NCBI GenBank assembly: GCA_037176845.1
Contig: JAYKXP010000028.1
Coordinates: forward strand, 551,711 to 615,710
Length of the DNA: 64,000 nucleotides
Origin: Paramarasmius palmivorus
Taxonomy: Eukaryota > Basidiomycota > Agaricomycetes > Agaricales > Marasmiaceae
Direction of reading: 5' to 3'
In this document: positions 49,178-58,657 of the stretch, piece after piece
Layout: every line of letters starts with the position of its first letter
Numbering within the stretch: the stretch's first letter is position 1
Position numbers and translations under genes: made by a program
The notes under the pieces: model-generated
The model's database searches: none
Seen by the model: only the letters and a program-made list of their open reading frames with translations
What the model was told of the DNA's origin: nothing

Positions 49178-50446
49178 ACCGGACAGTTATCAGAATGACT
49201 TTTGTAATGCTACAGGATAACGACTTTTGCAAAAGTAAGGGACAAGTAGTCAAGGCAGATATGAGTACTGTCCGCTTTGGGTGCTTCCAAATTGGGAAGG
49301 ATCATTCCCACACCTTCTGGAAAGAGAACAGGCCGCTTTTTTGAGATCTGGAGATGTTCCCACACCGCTTTTGGCATCCCAAAATGGAAGGTGCTCTTTC
49401 CATGATGTAACAGTGCGCTTTTTGGGCGCTTTTTTTGCGGAAAAATTATTCCCACACCTCCTGACATCATCTGGGTGCCTCCCTACTCCGCTTTTGGCTT
49501 CCCAAAATGGAAGGTGGCCTTACCTCATTATTTTCCACCTGGAATCAATGCATTGGGGGGCTATTGGGGCATGCTGGGGGGCTATAAAAATCGCATTTTT
49601 GAGGGAATATGTTCTAATATGTTCTAAAAGCATGCCCCTGCAATTGGGGGGCAGGGGAATGCAAAAAAGCGGTCCAAATATGGTAATTCAGGAAAATGGC
49701 CTGTTGGATCTTGGGCTACAGGCCAGATATTGACATGGGGTAAGTTGGAGGACCTAGATACATTAAATAAAAGCCTGGGGACACCCAATAGTACATAGAT
49801 TAGTGGGATAATGGTGCTTAAATATCAAAAATACTGAAAATCTCCGAAATTGGGGGAATAAAATTACAGGATGGGATGTAGTGCAGCTAGGGCTTAGACA
49901 TTGTGGATGAGGGATGATATATATGTCCCCTTGATGACTACCTAGCCGCCTAAGCACTCCTGTATGTGCAACACCTTGTTCAATCCAATGTATTGTACAG
50001 TTATGTAATACAGGCAGTAATACATGGATAGCATCTCAGGGAGGCATCCCAGCACCAAGGGGAGTCAGAATCAAGTTCAGGCACTCAAAATACACTTTCC
50101 TACCATGAAAGAACATTTTTTGATTACATCTGTATGTTGCTACATAAAAAATACACAAAAAATCGCATTTTTAGGGTTTTTTTTGTACTGGAGCATGGGG
50201 ATTGCTCCTAAAATCACCAAAAATGAATGAGAGACCGTTCACTATGCATAGAACAGGAATATCAATTGCCTCCATGAATCCCATGACAGGAACTCATATG
50301 CCAGATGCATCAATTCCTGCACAATTACAGAAAACATGTACTATGGATGTAGTATTGCAGGGATTGATCTGGGAGCTTGGGGAACCTCAAAATCGAATTC
50401 AGGATGTAAAATCAGTTAAGAATATATCCAGGTTTGAAGGAAATCC
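49178..50446 (+). repeat. Left arm of the palindrome
   Basis: Matches the reverse complement of 50561-51828 almost base for base. One substitution is seen near the tip (49194, T against C), and scattered differences appear only within the last 60 or so bases before the centre. Internal short repeats include TTCCCACACC and GCTTTTGGC followed by TCCCAAAATGGAAGGTG. Confidence 0.88.
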
Positions 50447-50560
50447 ATCCACAATTGACTTCAATATGCATATATCAAGTTAAATGCACAAGTATATGTG
50501 CAAGATATGTTAACTTCAAGCATAAAACTTGTCAGATACATATCTCAAGCTACAGTGATT

Positions 50561-51828
50561 GGATTCCTTTCAACCCTGGATATATTCTTGACTGATTTTT
50601 CATCCTGAATTCGATTTTGAGGTTCCCCAAGCTCCCAGATCAATCCCTGCAATACTACATCCATAGTACATGTTTTCTGTAATTGTGCAGGAATTGATGC
50701 ATCTGGCATATGAGTTCCTGTCATGGGATTCATGGAGGCAATTGATATTCCTGTTCTATGCATAGTGAACGGTCTCTCATTCATTTTTGGTGATTTTAGG
50801 AGCAATCCCCATGCTCCAGTACAAAAAAAACCCTAAAAATGCGATTTTTTGTGTATTTTTTATGTAGCAACATACAGATGTAATCAAAAAATGTTCTTTC
50901 ATGGTAGGAAAGTGTATTTTGAGTGCCTGAACTTGATTCTGACTCCCCTTGGTGCTGGGATGCCTCCCTGAGATGCTATCCATGTATTACTGCCTGTATT
51001 ACATAACTGTACAATACATTGGATTGAACAAGGTGTTGCACATACAGGAGTGCTTAGGCGGCTAGGTAGTCATCAAGGGGACATATATATCATCCCTCAT
51101 CCACAATGTCTAAGCCCTAGCTGCACTACATCCCATCCTGTAATTTTATTCCCCCAATTTCGGAGATTTTCAGTATTTTTGATATTTAAGCACCATTATC
51201 CCACTAATCTATGTACTATTGGGTGTCCCCAGGCTTTTATTTAATGTATCTAGGTCCTCCAACTTACCCCATGTCAATATCTGGCCTGTAGCCCAAGATC
51301 CAACAGGCCATTTTCCTGAATTACCATATTTGGACCGCTTTTTTGCATTCCCCTGCCCCCCAATTGCAGGGGCATGCTTTTAGAACATATTAGAACATAT
51401 TCCCTCAAAAATGCGATTTTTATAGCCCCCCAGCATGCCCCAATAGCCCCCCAATGCATTGATTCCAGGTGGAAAATAATGAGGTAAGGCCACCTTCCAT
51501 TTTGGGAAGCCAAAAGCGGAGTAGGGAGGCACCCAGATGATGTCAGGAGGTGTGGGAATAATTTTTCCGCAAAAAAAGCGCCCAAAAAGCGCACTGTTAC
51601 ATCATGGAAAGAGCACCTTCCATTTTGGGATGCCAAAAGCGGTGTGGGAACATCTCCAGATCTCAAAAAAGCGGCCTGTTCTCTTTCCAGAAGGTGTGGG
51701 AATGATCCTTCCCAATTTGGAAGCACCCAAAGCGGACAGTACTCATATCTGCCTTGACTACTTGTCCCTTACTTTTGCAAAAGTCGTTATCCTGTAGCAT
51801 TACAAAAGTCGTTCTGATAACTGTCCGG
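50561..51828 (-). repeat. Right arm of the palindrome
   Basis: Inverted partner of 49178-50446. The outer end is interrupted at 51828/51829 by a solo LTR. Beyond the LTR the palindrome resumes with TACTTTTGCAAAAG at 52190-52203. Confidence 0.88.
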
Positions 51829-52184
51829 TGTCAGAGTTTTAGATTGAACTCTGTTAGCAGCGATAGCGCAGGTAAGCGCGAATAAACGATAGCTGATGAC
51901 CAGAGGGGTTGAGATAGATGTGTAAACCAAGTCTATGTTATGTAGGGTTTTCTGTCTAGCTTTTATACATGAGTGAGGGATAAAAGATAATCCTAAAGGT
52001 ACGAGAATAGATACTAAGTAACTAGAAATAACTGCACAGTCAGTGTCAGTAACTGTCAGTAGATGGTGGTACAAGTGGGTCAAAGCTACTGTTCTATGTA
52101 TATCTGCTTTCTTAGTAATTGTGGCATAGGCGGAATAAAGTGAAAATGACTTGTCTAGTGACATCTATATTTAGAATTCCAACA
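51829..52184 (-). mobile_element. Solo LTR (Copia-like) with 5-bp target duplication
   Basis: 356 bp with TGTCAGAG at the left end and TTCCAACA at the right, i.e. TGTTGGAA...CTCTGACA on the minus strand, the usual TG...CA borders of Copia-type LTRs. Flanked by TCCGG on both sides (51824-51828 and 52185-52189). Removing the LTR plus one TCCGG restores the inverted tip of the palindrome exactly. No internal retrotransposon sequence accompanies it. Confidence 0.88.
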
Positions 52185-52204
52185 TCCGGTACTTTTGCAA
52201 AAGT

Positions 52205-53769
52205 ATTACCACTTCTGGTGCCGTAGGAATCCCAACTCGAAGCTCGAGGGATATTCCGATTAATATGGGAAAGCTGTTAAGCCCCCATATGGTCCTCGTA
52301 TCGATGACCCGGTCACTCGGACATTTCTAATCCAGGTAACTCTGCTCTCGAAGATGACTCGCACCTCCAGCTTCTACCGTATTTGGTATATAGCTCTGAT
52401 TCGTCCCCTAGGGTCCTTCTATGCTGTGGTAGTTGGTCCTCGTTCACTATCCCATCTCATATGTCCCATAGCGCGAGTATAGTGTAGCCATATGACCTAC
52501 TAGGAAGTCTACCATGTACAGTAGCATGTCCTCATAAGGTTCCAGCCTGATAATAGAGTATAGATACGGTCTACAGGTTTCGACGCGTATCCTAGCGCAA
52601 TCATATAGGGCTAACGACGACATCAACGTCTATGCGTGCGCAGCTAGTATTCACTACGCAGTGCATGCCTATCTTATTCCTCATCATATGCGCACTACTA
52701 GGTTTCTAGCAGTGATACCAAGTCCATATAGTACTTAGTATGATGTACTAGTGCGATTCTGAACACAACAATTAGTGTCAAAATGACTGTTTTTCAGCGA
52801 TTTCGTTCTGGTACCCTCACAGCGGTGACATAACTTTATGCTCTAGTGGTTGAATGAATCAGATAGAGAACAACGTCCTGGAGTATGTCGGAACTTTAGG
52901 TTTAGAACGGACTCGTCCAGTTGTTCGTGGGTTGCGGTGGTAGCTAATTTAGACCTGAGTGCTGTTTGTGGTGATGTAGAGTCCAATAAAGTGATGAAGG
53001 TGAGTGAGAGTAAAGTTGTAAGTGCTGAGTATATGCTCTTCTGTAGTAGAGGATATGTTTTGCACAGTGATAATAGAAACTGTCTTTAATGTTAGTAGAA
53101 ATGTAATGAGAAGAATGGAAATTAGATACTTATAGAGTTGTGTAGTTGACAACTGATATCTGTATCCTCTAGTTGATAGTGCTGTATAAGATTGTCTTGG
53201 TGTTCTGGGTGGTCTTGGAGAAGTAAAGTTGTGTCTTCGGGATATGATGGGAGAATGAATAATAGGTTGTTGATGACTGTGGTAGCTTGTATAACAGTGT
53301 TCGTCACTGTAGGTCTTCTTCCAGGCAAGCTCTTCAAGTAGAATCTGTCTTCTTGACTCGAGTTGCTGATATAAGGTCTTTCAATTGTCATAGGAATATG
53401 TATCTCTTTTAATCTCGTACACTTCCCTGCAGTACCTAAAGGTTAGCCTACTGATTCTCTCTTTGGTCAGTTTCTATGCAGTGGCAAGAGGTTCTCGTGC
53501 TCATATAATCATAGGTAGTACTCTTGTATGAGTCTTGTAAATAACCTAGTCCTCAGTTGCTCGTATCGTGAATTCATATTTTACTTGAGGTTCTCTCAAG
53601 GAAGCTTGGTACAGTGTACTTGGACTGCTCTTAAGTTCTTGACTCTTCATAAGTCACTAGATACTTGAGACTGTGTCAGTTCCTGTGGTTGCCATTTCCA
53701 CTTGTAAGGCTTGGAGAATATCTATCTGTATATTGCTTGAAGAAAAGAGAAATATATAATTTACAGTTA
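52205..53769. other. Repeat-derived sequence without recognisable gene
   Basis: No ORF shows a domain. The stretch near 52,740-53,100 resembles the leader of an LTR retrotransposon in texture, but no protein homology is visible. Treated as decayed repeat DNA. Confidence 0.4.
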
Positions 53770-54442
53770 GTCTGTGAGTTTCTTGTGAGAGCGAACCGCG
53801 TCAGCGGGTTATTACATAAGAAATCAATTATGCCGACAGCAAAATTTCCACCCTCTCAACCTGTATCCACCCTTTAAACCTACAACTCACTTTCGTTTGT
53901 ACAGTGATTGTGAACAAAGCTATCTGACTGACTTGGACTCAGAGTATATACTCTTATTCCACCCAAATCTATCTACAGATACCTTGGAACACACGTTCGA
54001 GCATCTTTGCTCTGCTCGAGTGCGTTTATTTGAATTTTAAAGCCTTTTTCGTCTTCTTTTTGGCATCCATTGACATTCCTGACAGTAAATGTACCAATAG
54101 CTTAGTGACATAACATAGCTCATGTTACCACGCCCATATAATTTCAAGATAGCGTCTTTGCAGAGTCAAGCCCTTATTGGCGCTCAGCAAGTGCCTTGAT
54201 CCACGTGACCTTCTTCTCTGTTGGGAGAATGCTCGTTCCTCAAGTTATTGGCATGCTAATGCAGCCACAATTAGGAAAAGTATTCATTATACCATCCTAA
54301 CCATCTCCTGAAAATTTCCGAGCATGCAAAGTATCATTATTGTTGGAAACGGCATTAGGAACCAAGTGGCCAATGCCAAACAAGACCATATATTACATAA
54401 TAACCCGCTGGCGCGGTTCTGTCTCACAAGAAACTAACAGAC
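53770..54442. mobile_element. Short non-coding element with about 46-bp terminal inverted repeats
   Basis: The left end (53770-53815) runs GTCTGTGAGTTTCTTGTGAG then GAACCGCG and CAGCGGGTTATTA. The right end (54398-54442) is its reverse complement with four to five mismatches. GTTA lies immediately outside both ends (53766-53769 and 54443-54446), a candidate 4-bp target duplication. The 580-bp interior has no coding capacity. It is probably a MITE-like element of unknown superfamily. Confidence 0.65.
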
Positions 54443-54570
54443 GTTATACAGTACATCCTTGTGATCGTCACTATATTACTCTGTCTCGGAGAGACTAATT
54501 TACAGTGTTCTTTTATACTAAATGAGGTCCATGCACAGCCACTAGCTTCTGTTTTGCAATCAAGGCATAC
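54443..54570. other. Short AT-rich spacer
   Basis: No feature seen. Confidence 0.4.
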
Positions 54571-54700
54571 ATGAGTCAGAATGACTTGATCAGAGTCATT
54601 TGCATTATTCTGAGTCAGTTCAAGAGTCAGTTGGAGTCGATACATGAGTCGTTGAATGAGTCACTGCATGACTCAGCACAGGAGTCATCACATGAGTCTA
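54571..54700 (+). repeat. Cluster of TGAGTCA-like motifs
   Basis: Within about 130 bp there are roughly ten copies of GAGTCA or a close variant. They include exact TGAGTCA near 54572, 54611 and 54656 and the inverted TGACTCA near 54669. Spacing is irregular. The motif equals the fungal Gcn4/AP-1 (bZIP) consensus, but a degenerate simple repeat or coding repeat is equally possible. An open frame runs through it (54571-54792). Confidence 0.7.
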
Positions 54701-54914
54701 CACTATGCGTGGTGTGTGCAGTCACATGGTGTAATTATGATGAGCACTATCTGATGACAGTGTCTATTCCTGTCTCCAATGGGTGTGTCTGACTATTCTA
54801 ATTCTGTCTGGTCATGTGCCAATTGAATGGAATAATTTGGATTGGTTGAGAAGCATTTATCCACGTGGCATACAAGGGCATATGCTCAAGTGCAACTTCT
54901 TCTATTCAACATCC

Positions 54915-55013
54915 GTGATGGCCCAGTGGTAGGGTGTCATGCTGTGTGCATACACATTCCTCGAGGACAGTTTGCTTCAGCTATATAAAGGTTCTGGTTT
55001 GCATCCGGGTCAC
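54915..55013 (+). other. tRNA-like / SINE-like sequence
   Basis: GTGATGGCCCAGTGGTAGGG resembles a tRNA 5' end with an A-box, and GGTTCTGGTTTGCATCC at about 54990-55006 resembles a B-box. GGGTCAC at 55007-55013 can pair partly with the 5' GTGA. The spacing is too long and the stem imperfect for a functional tRNA, so a tRNA-derived SINE or relic is the most I would claim. Confidence 0.25.
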
Positions 55014-55523
55014 GGTATACATCTTTTATTGTTCATATAGCAGAGTGACAATTGTTGCCTTTTATATTGCTGGGCTAGTGTCTTGTCCTTTCATTGGTGA
55101 AGTTGCCTGTTCCATGGATTTCTTTTTATATCTTGTCACTAAGGTTTCATCTTAGAGGCACGATAGCGGAAGAGGGTCAAATGTGTTCCTTTCAACATGT
55201 CATGTCACATCAGACATCTATCTACAAGAGCTCATGCTTACAGCCAAGCAAAAATCTACACTTGAAACCAAAAATCAAACCATTGACTGTCAGTTCCAGA
55301 CAGATAATGAAGCTGAACAGGACAATGCGTCAATTCTAATGGGTATACATCACTTACATCTGGGAAAGCTGGAGGACATCACATCTAGATAGGCACTACA
55401 GTGGTCACGGGACTCAGGAAAGGAAGAGGTGAAGCTGAAGAAATGTACAACATGACGTGCATTATATCAATGGTGTGTAATGAAATTAATGTATTGAATA
55501 AATTGTTACTCACCTAAACACAG
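55014..55523. other. No recognisable gene
   Basis: A short open frame at 55,183-55,392 (LMLTAKQKSTLETKNQTIDC) could be an upstream exon of the decayed ORF that follows. No domain is seen. Confidence 0.35.
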
Positions 55524-56259
55524 TCGTTGTGGCTACAATGACAAAGCATCAGGAAGCAAAGAACGGCAAGCAGCTTTCCCCTTTACAGAGTGTCTTGCAC
55601 ACATGGAAATTACCTACGAGGTCAAATCTCAGAAGATACTTTGAATCTGTGGCCACCTTGAACATAACGATGCGTGCAAGGAAGCAGTTCTCACAAACTT
55701 TCCCCACTTTCCCCTACATTCTGACATCTTTCAGGTTGCTCTGCAGCAGCTGAAGGATGGATGTTCACTCACAGATATTCAAGAAAAAAACCGGGAAATG
55801 CTCAGTGCACATGCTTATCCTGCTTTAGCTGTTCACACACCTGGAATAGAGCATAATTATTGCTGGCTTCTTCAGGCAGGAGTTACACATTCCTTATACT
55901 GTCAATGGAATCACATGCGCAGGATTTGAACCTCTGAACTGGCTCACTATAACATCCATGAGTGGCTTGATCTGCTATCCCCTCAATACAACCGCACATT
56001 TGCTGAGGCCGTTTTTCATTACTCTGCACGCCAATCACAAGACAATTGTTTTGAAGCTGTTAGGACTATGCAAGAAGAGAACAAGAGAGCATGGCCGACG
56101 ACAGACAGAACATTGTACGAGGAGAAGACCATGCGAGGAGAGTTATTGCTGAAGCTATCAGCAACAGCACTGATGGACTATGCAGGATGAGAGTGCACGA
56201 GGAAGATGCCTCGTACGGAGAAAGAGAGAGATGGCAGAGACCAAGTGTCTCAACTGTAG
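55524..56259 (+). pseudogene. Decayed transposase N-terminal region, MULE/FAR1-like
   Basis: One reading frame runs without length change from a possible splice acceptor at 55523 to TAG at 56257, but contains TGA at 55642, 55927 and 56188. Recognisable parts: FTECLAHMEITYEVKSQKIL, then CGHLEHNDACKEAVL (Cys/His zinc-type cluster), HSDIFQVALQQLKDGCSLTD, and YNRTFAEAVFHYSARQ. This arrangement resembles the Cys/His-rich N-terminal part of Mutator-like transposases in basidiomycetes (recalled resemblance). The catalytic domain is absent. Each TGA is one C-to-T step from CGA. Confidence 0.55.
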
Positions 56260-56768
56260 AGCAAGAGGATAATAGAGATGAGAGTAGCAGAGAACAACGT
56301 TAATTTCCTACTTGAGTTACTCAGTATAATACATCTAGTTTTATATACTATGGATATATGCGGGCACTTAGGTATTATGTGTAGTCCATGTGGTATATGT
56401 GTCAAGAAGGCGCAGCAAGAAAGCGGAGATTATAACAACGTGGAATAGTGTAAGTGGAATGAGACGGAAATGAAAAGTGCATTACCGACATACGTCGGCC
56501 GAGGGAAAGTCAAAAGCATAGAGAGATAGAGACCATTTGCACGAAATGATATGGCTGAGTCATACAGATGTAACAGTATCCCCCTCTTGGGTTTCGACCC
56601 CTGGAGAAATGCTAAAGCCAAAAAAGGAAATAGAACAACAAAGAATAAAAGAAGTCAGAATGGAAGAACAATAAGCAAAAAGTCATGTGGCTTCCCCTAG
56701 CCAAAATGTATAAGTAGGGCACTGTTTCCCAGCCTAAGTCTTCAGAACCCCCACCAACAACACAAGAC
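56260..56768. other. No recognisable gene
   Basis: AT-rich spacer between two plus-strand ORF relics. No repeat or RNA seen. Confidence 0.4.
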
Positions 56769-58004
56769 ATGTCAGCACACTCTCTCACCATGGCTGATGA
56801 TTTGGAGTTTACCTTGGTCAACAATTACAAGTCACTCATTCTCCCTACACCCAATCTCAAAGGCCGATAATATCTGTGGCACCTTCGTACGTTCAAGGAA
56901 AATTGCATACTAAAAGCTCTTTGCACACCTCCTCGGTTGATTGCCTTTCTGCCGCCTATTGAGGAGCCTGAACTTATCAACTTTCCTATACACAGGCATG
57001 GCGAGCTGATGAAGGACTGGATGGCGAAACAGCGAGAAGTGGAGAAGAAGAACAACGAACTGGTGATGTTGTATGAGAAGGAATGCAAAGAATGTACGGT
57101 CCAACTCTTGGCATGGAAGCAGTTCAGGATCGTGTACAAAGAGGTGGAGGATAAGCAGGTGATGAAATGGTTGGTGGACATCAAGGCCAACAAAGAGACA
57201 GCCAAGAAATTGCAGGAAAAAGAGAAGAAAAAGGCAGCGGTGACTTTGTCTGAGGATAAGGGTGAAGGTAGTTCATTAGGTGCTGCTTGGGTGAGCGCTT
57301 CAGGTAAGCGCAGGGCCTTTATTCTGGACTATGTTGATCTCCCTGCATTAGTTGCTTTGTCTGAAGACAGCAAGAAGTGTAAGGCAGAGGAATCTCCAGA
57401 GCGATCTCGGCCTTTCACACACAGAGAGAAGAAGACAATGCCTGAGGTGAAAGGACTCTGGATGTTGGTATCAGAAGGGCTTGGCGAGTATCCCATTTGT
57501 ACATCTGCACACATGCTAACTCATCTTTTTCTAGAGTGTACCAACTGTATCCTCAAGAAGGCTGATTGTTGGGTACAGGTTGAGGTCTTGGGTGGATGCA
57601 GCATCTCCAAGTGTCTTGTCTGCAGCAACCGCAAGGTCAAGTGCAGCCTCGAGTCAGGTGAGAACAAGAAGGTGAAAAAATCAGTGGCAACCTTGCCAGA
57701 CGAAGAATTGGCTGACAATATTCATGAGATTCTTCTGGAGGTCAAGACTCTTCATACAGACATGGAGGATGTTCAGGCAAAGAAGTTTGCCACCTTGGAG
57801 AAGAAGATGGGTCGGTTGGAAAAGAAGTTGAACGTGATCTTGGCCTGGGTCAGCACCGAGGAGTCTTCATCTGAGGAGGAGCCAGAAGATAAGGGAAAGG
57901 GTAAGGGAAAGGCGAAGGCTGAGGAAAGTGAGGAAGAAGATAGTGAAGAGGAAGAGAGTGAAGAAGATGAAGAGGAAGAAAGTGAAGAGGAGAAAATGCC
58001 TTAG
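56769..58004 (+). pseudogene. Zn-cluster, acidic-tail protein of transposon-rich DNA, one nonsense codon
   Basis: The ATG at 56769 (MSAHSLTMADDLEFTLVNNY) reads for 33 codons to TAA at 56868. The same frame then continues uninterrupted to 58004. The body has a charged coiled-coil region (HGELMKDWMAKQREVEKKNN) and a Cys cluster CTNCILKKADC ... CSISKCLVCSNRKVKC near 57537-57645, reminiscent of fungal Zn2Cys6 binuclear clusters. The tail is rich in Glu/Ser (EESEEEDSEEEESEEDEEEE). Proteins of this build are frequent in repeat-rich basidiomycete DNA, and their function is unknown. Translation could restart at a downstream Met, so it may not be fully dead. Confidence 0.55.
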
Positions 58005-58217
58005 CCGAGAATGACTTGGAGCCAGAAGGGAAAGGGAGCACAGTAGATTGTGCAAACACCGGCCGACCTTTCTTGTCCTTCTTGTAGCATCATCATAGGC
58101 TGTAGTAGAAATACAAATATACAAGTATTATTGTCCAAACAAATGCGAGAAAATAAGAATAGGAATAAATACTTATGTGAGGGTATCATATAATAGACAA
58201 CCAAGAAACCAAGAAGA

Positions 58218-58425
58218 TCATTTGGCCATTACATAGCTGAAGAGGGCTTGAAGGGTAGCGATGTGTTGTTCAAGTGGACCTGGCTTCGTACAATTGCTGG
58301 GCTTGGAGTGGAAGTCGTTGATAGCTTTGCCTGGGTCAAGGTCTTCAGCAGAGATCCATTCGAATTCTTTGTCAGTATCTTCATAGCCTGCCCATCCAGC
58401 TGATGCAGCTAAACTTTAACTATTA
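58218..58425 (-). pseudogene. C-terminal fragment of an unidentified ORF
   Basis: Minus-strand frame ending at 58218: SAGWAGYEDTDKEFEWISAE, DPGKAINDFHSKP, then PLEQHIATLQALFSYVMAK and stop. It begins abruptly at about 58425, where the KDZ-type terminal sequence GACAGTTATCA starts, so it looks cut by that element. Convergent with the Zn-cluster ORF. Family not known. Confidence 0.45.
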
Positions 58426-58611
58426 TGACTGACAGTTATCACCATGGCTTTTGCAAAGCTATGGGATAACTATTTTTGCAAAAGTAGTGGATAACTAGTC
58501 AACATTTGCTAAAGTCAGCCTTCTAAAAGTCTTAAATGTGGCTTTTGCAAATGTTAATGCACTTTTTCAAAGATCAATTCAACTTTAACAAAGATTTAAC
58601 TTTTGCAAAAG
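58426..58611. repeat. KDZ-side terminal repeat region with TTTTGCAAAA modules
   Basis: GACAGTTATCACCATGGCTT at 58431 matches the tip of the palindrome (GGACAGTTATCAGAATGACTT at 49181). It is followed by ATTTTTGCAAAAGT at 58472-58485 and TAGTCAA, as in the palindrome (ACTTTTGCAAAAGT at 49223, then AGTAGTCAAGG). A further CTTTTGCAAAAG lies at 58600-58611. This is probably the 3' terminus of the element that carries the KDZ transposase gene. Confidence 0.65.
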
Positions 58612-58657
58612 CTACTATATAGCCAAACATAATTACAGCATTTGTACATTGCCCTCC

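Larger units (their letters stand above)
49164..52204. mobile_element. Giant palindromic (fold-back) element, right tip split by a solo LTR
   Basis: The two halves are inverted copies with no length change over their matched extent: every mirrored feature pair sums to 101007 (49281 with 51726, 50024 with 50983, 50230 with 50777). Arms are about 1.27 kb with a roughly 115-bp unique centre. The ends carry ATTTTTGCAAAAGTACCGG on the left (49164-49182). On the right, after discounting the LTR insertion, they carry CCGG then TACTTTTGCAAAAGT (to 52204). No transposase is encoded; the ORFs inside are mirrored and have no family features. Target duplication not resolved. Confidence 0.85.

Noticed and set aside
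49281..51726. Paired 150-, 93-, 86-, 68- and 64-aa ORFs in the palindrome arms
   Set aside because: They are exact mirror copies forced by the inverted repeat, have no domains, and show no codon-level constraint that I can see.
51787..52164. 125-aa ORF on the minus strand near 52 kb
   Set aside because: It lies almost wholly inside the solo LTR, which is non-coding.
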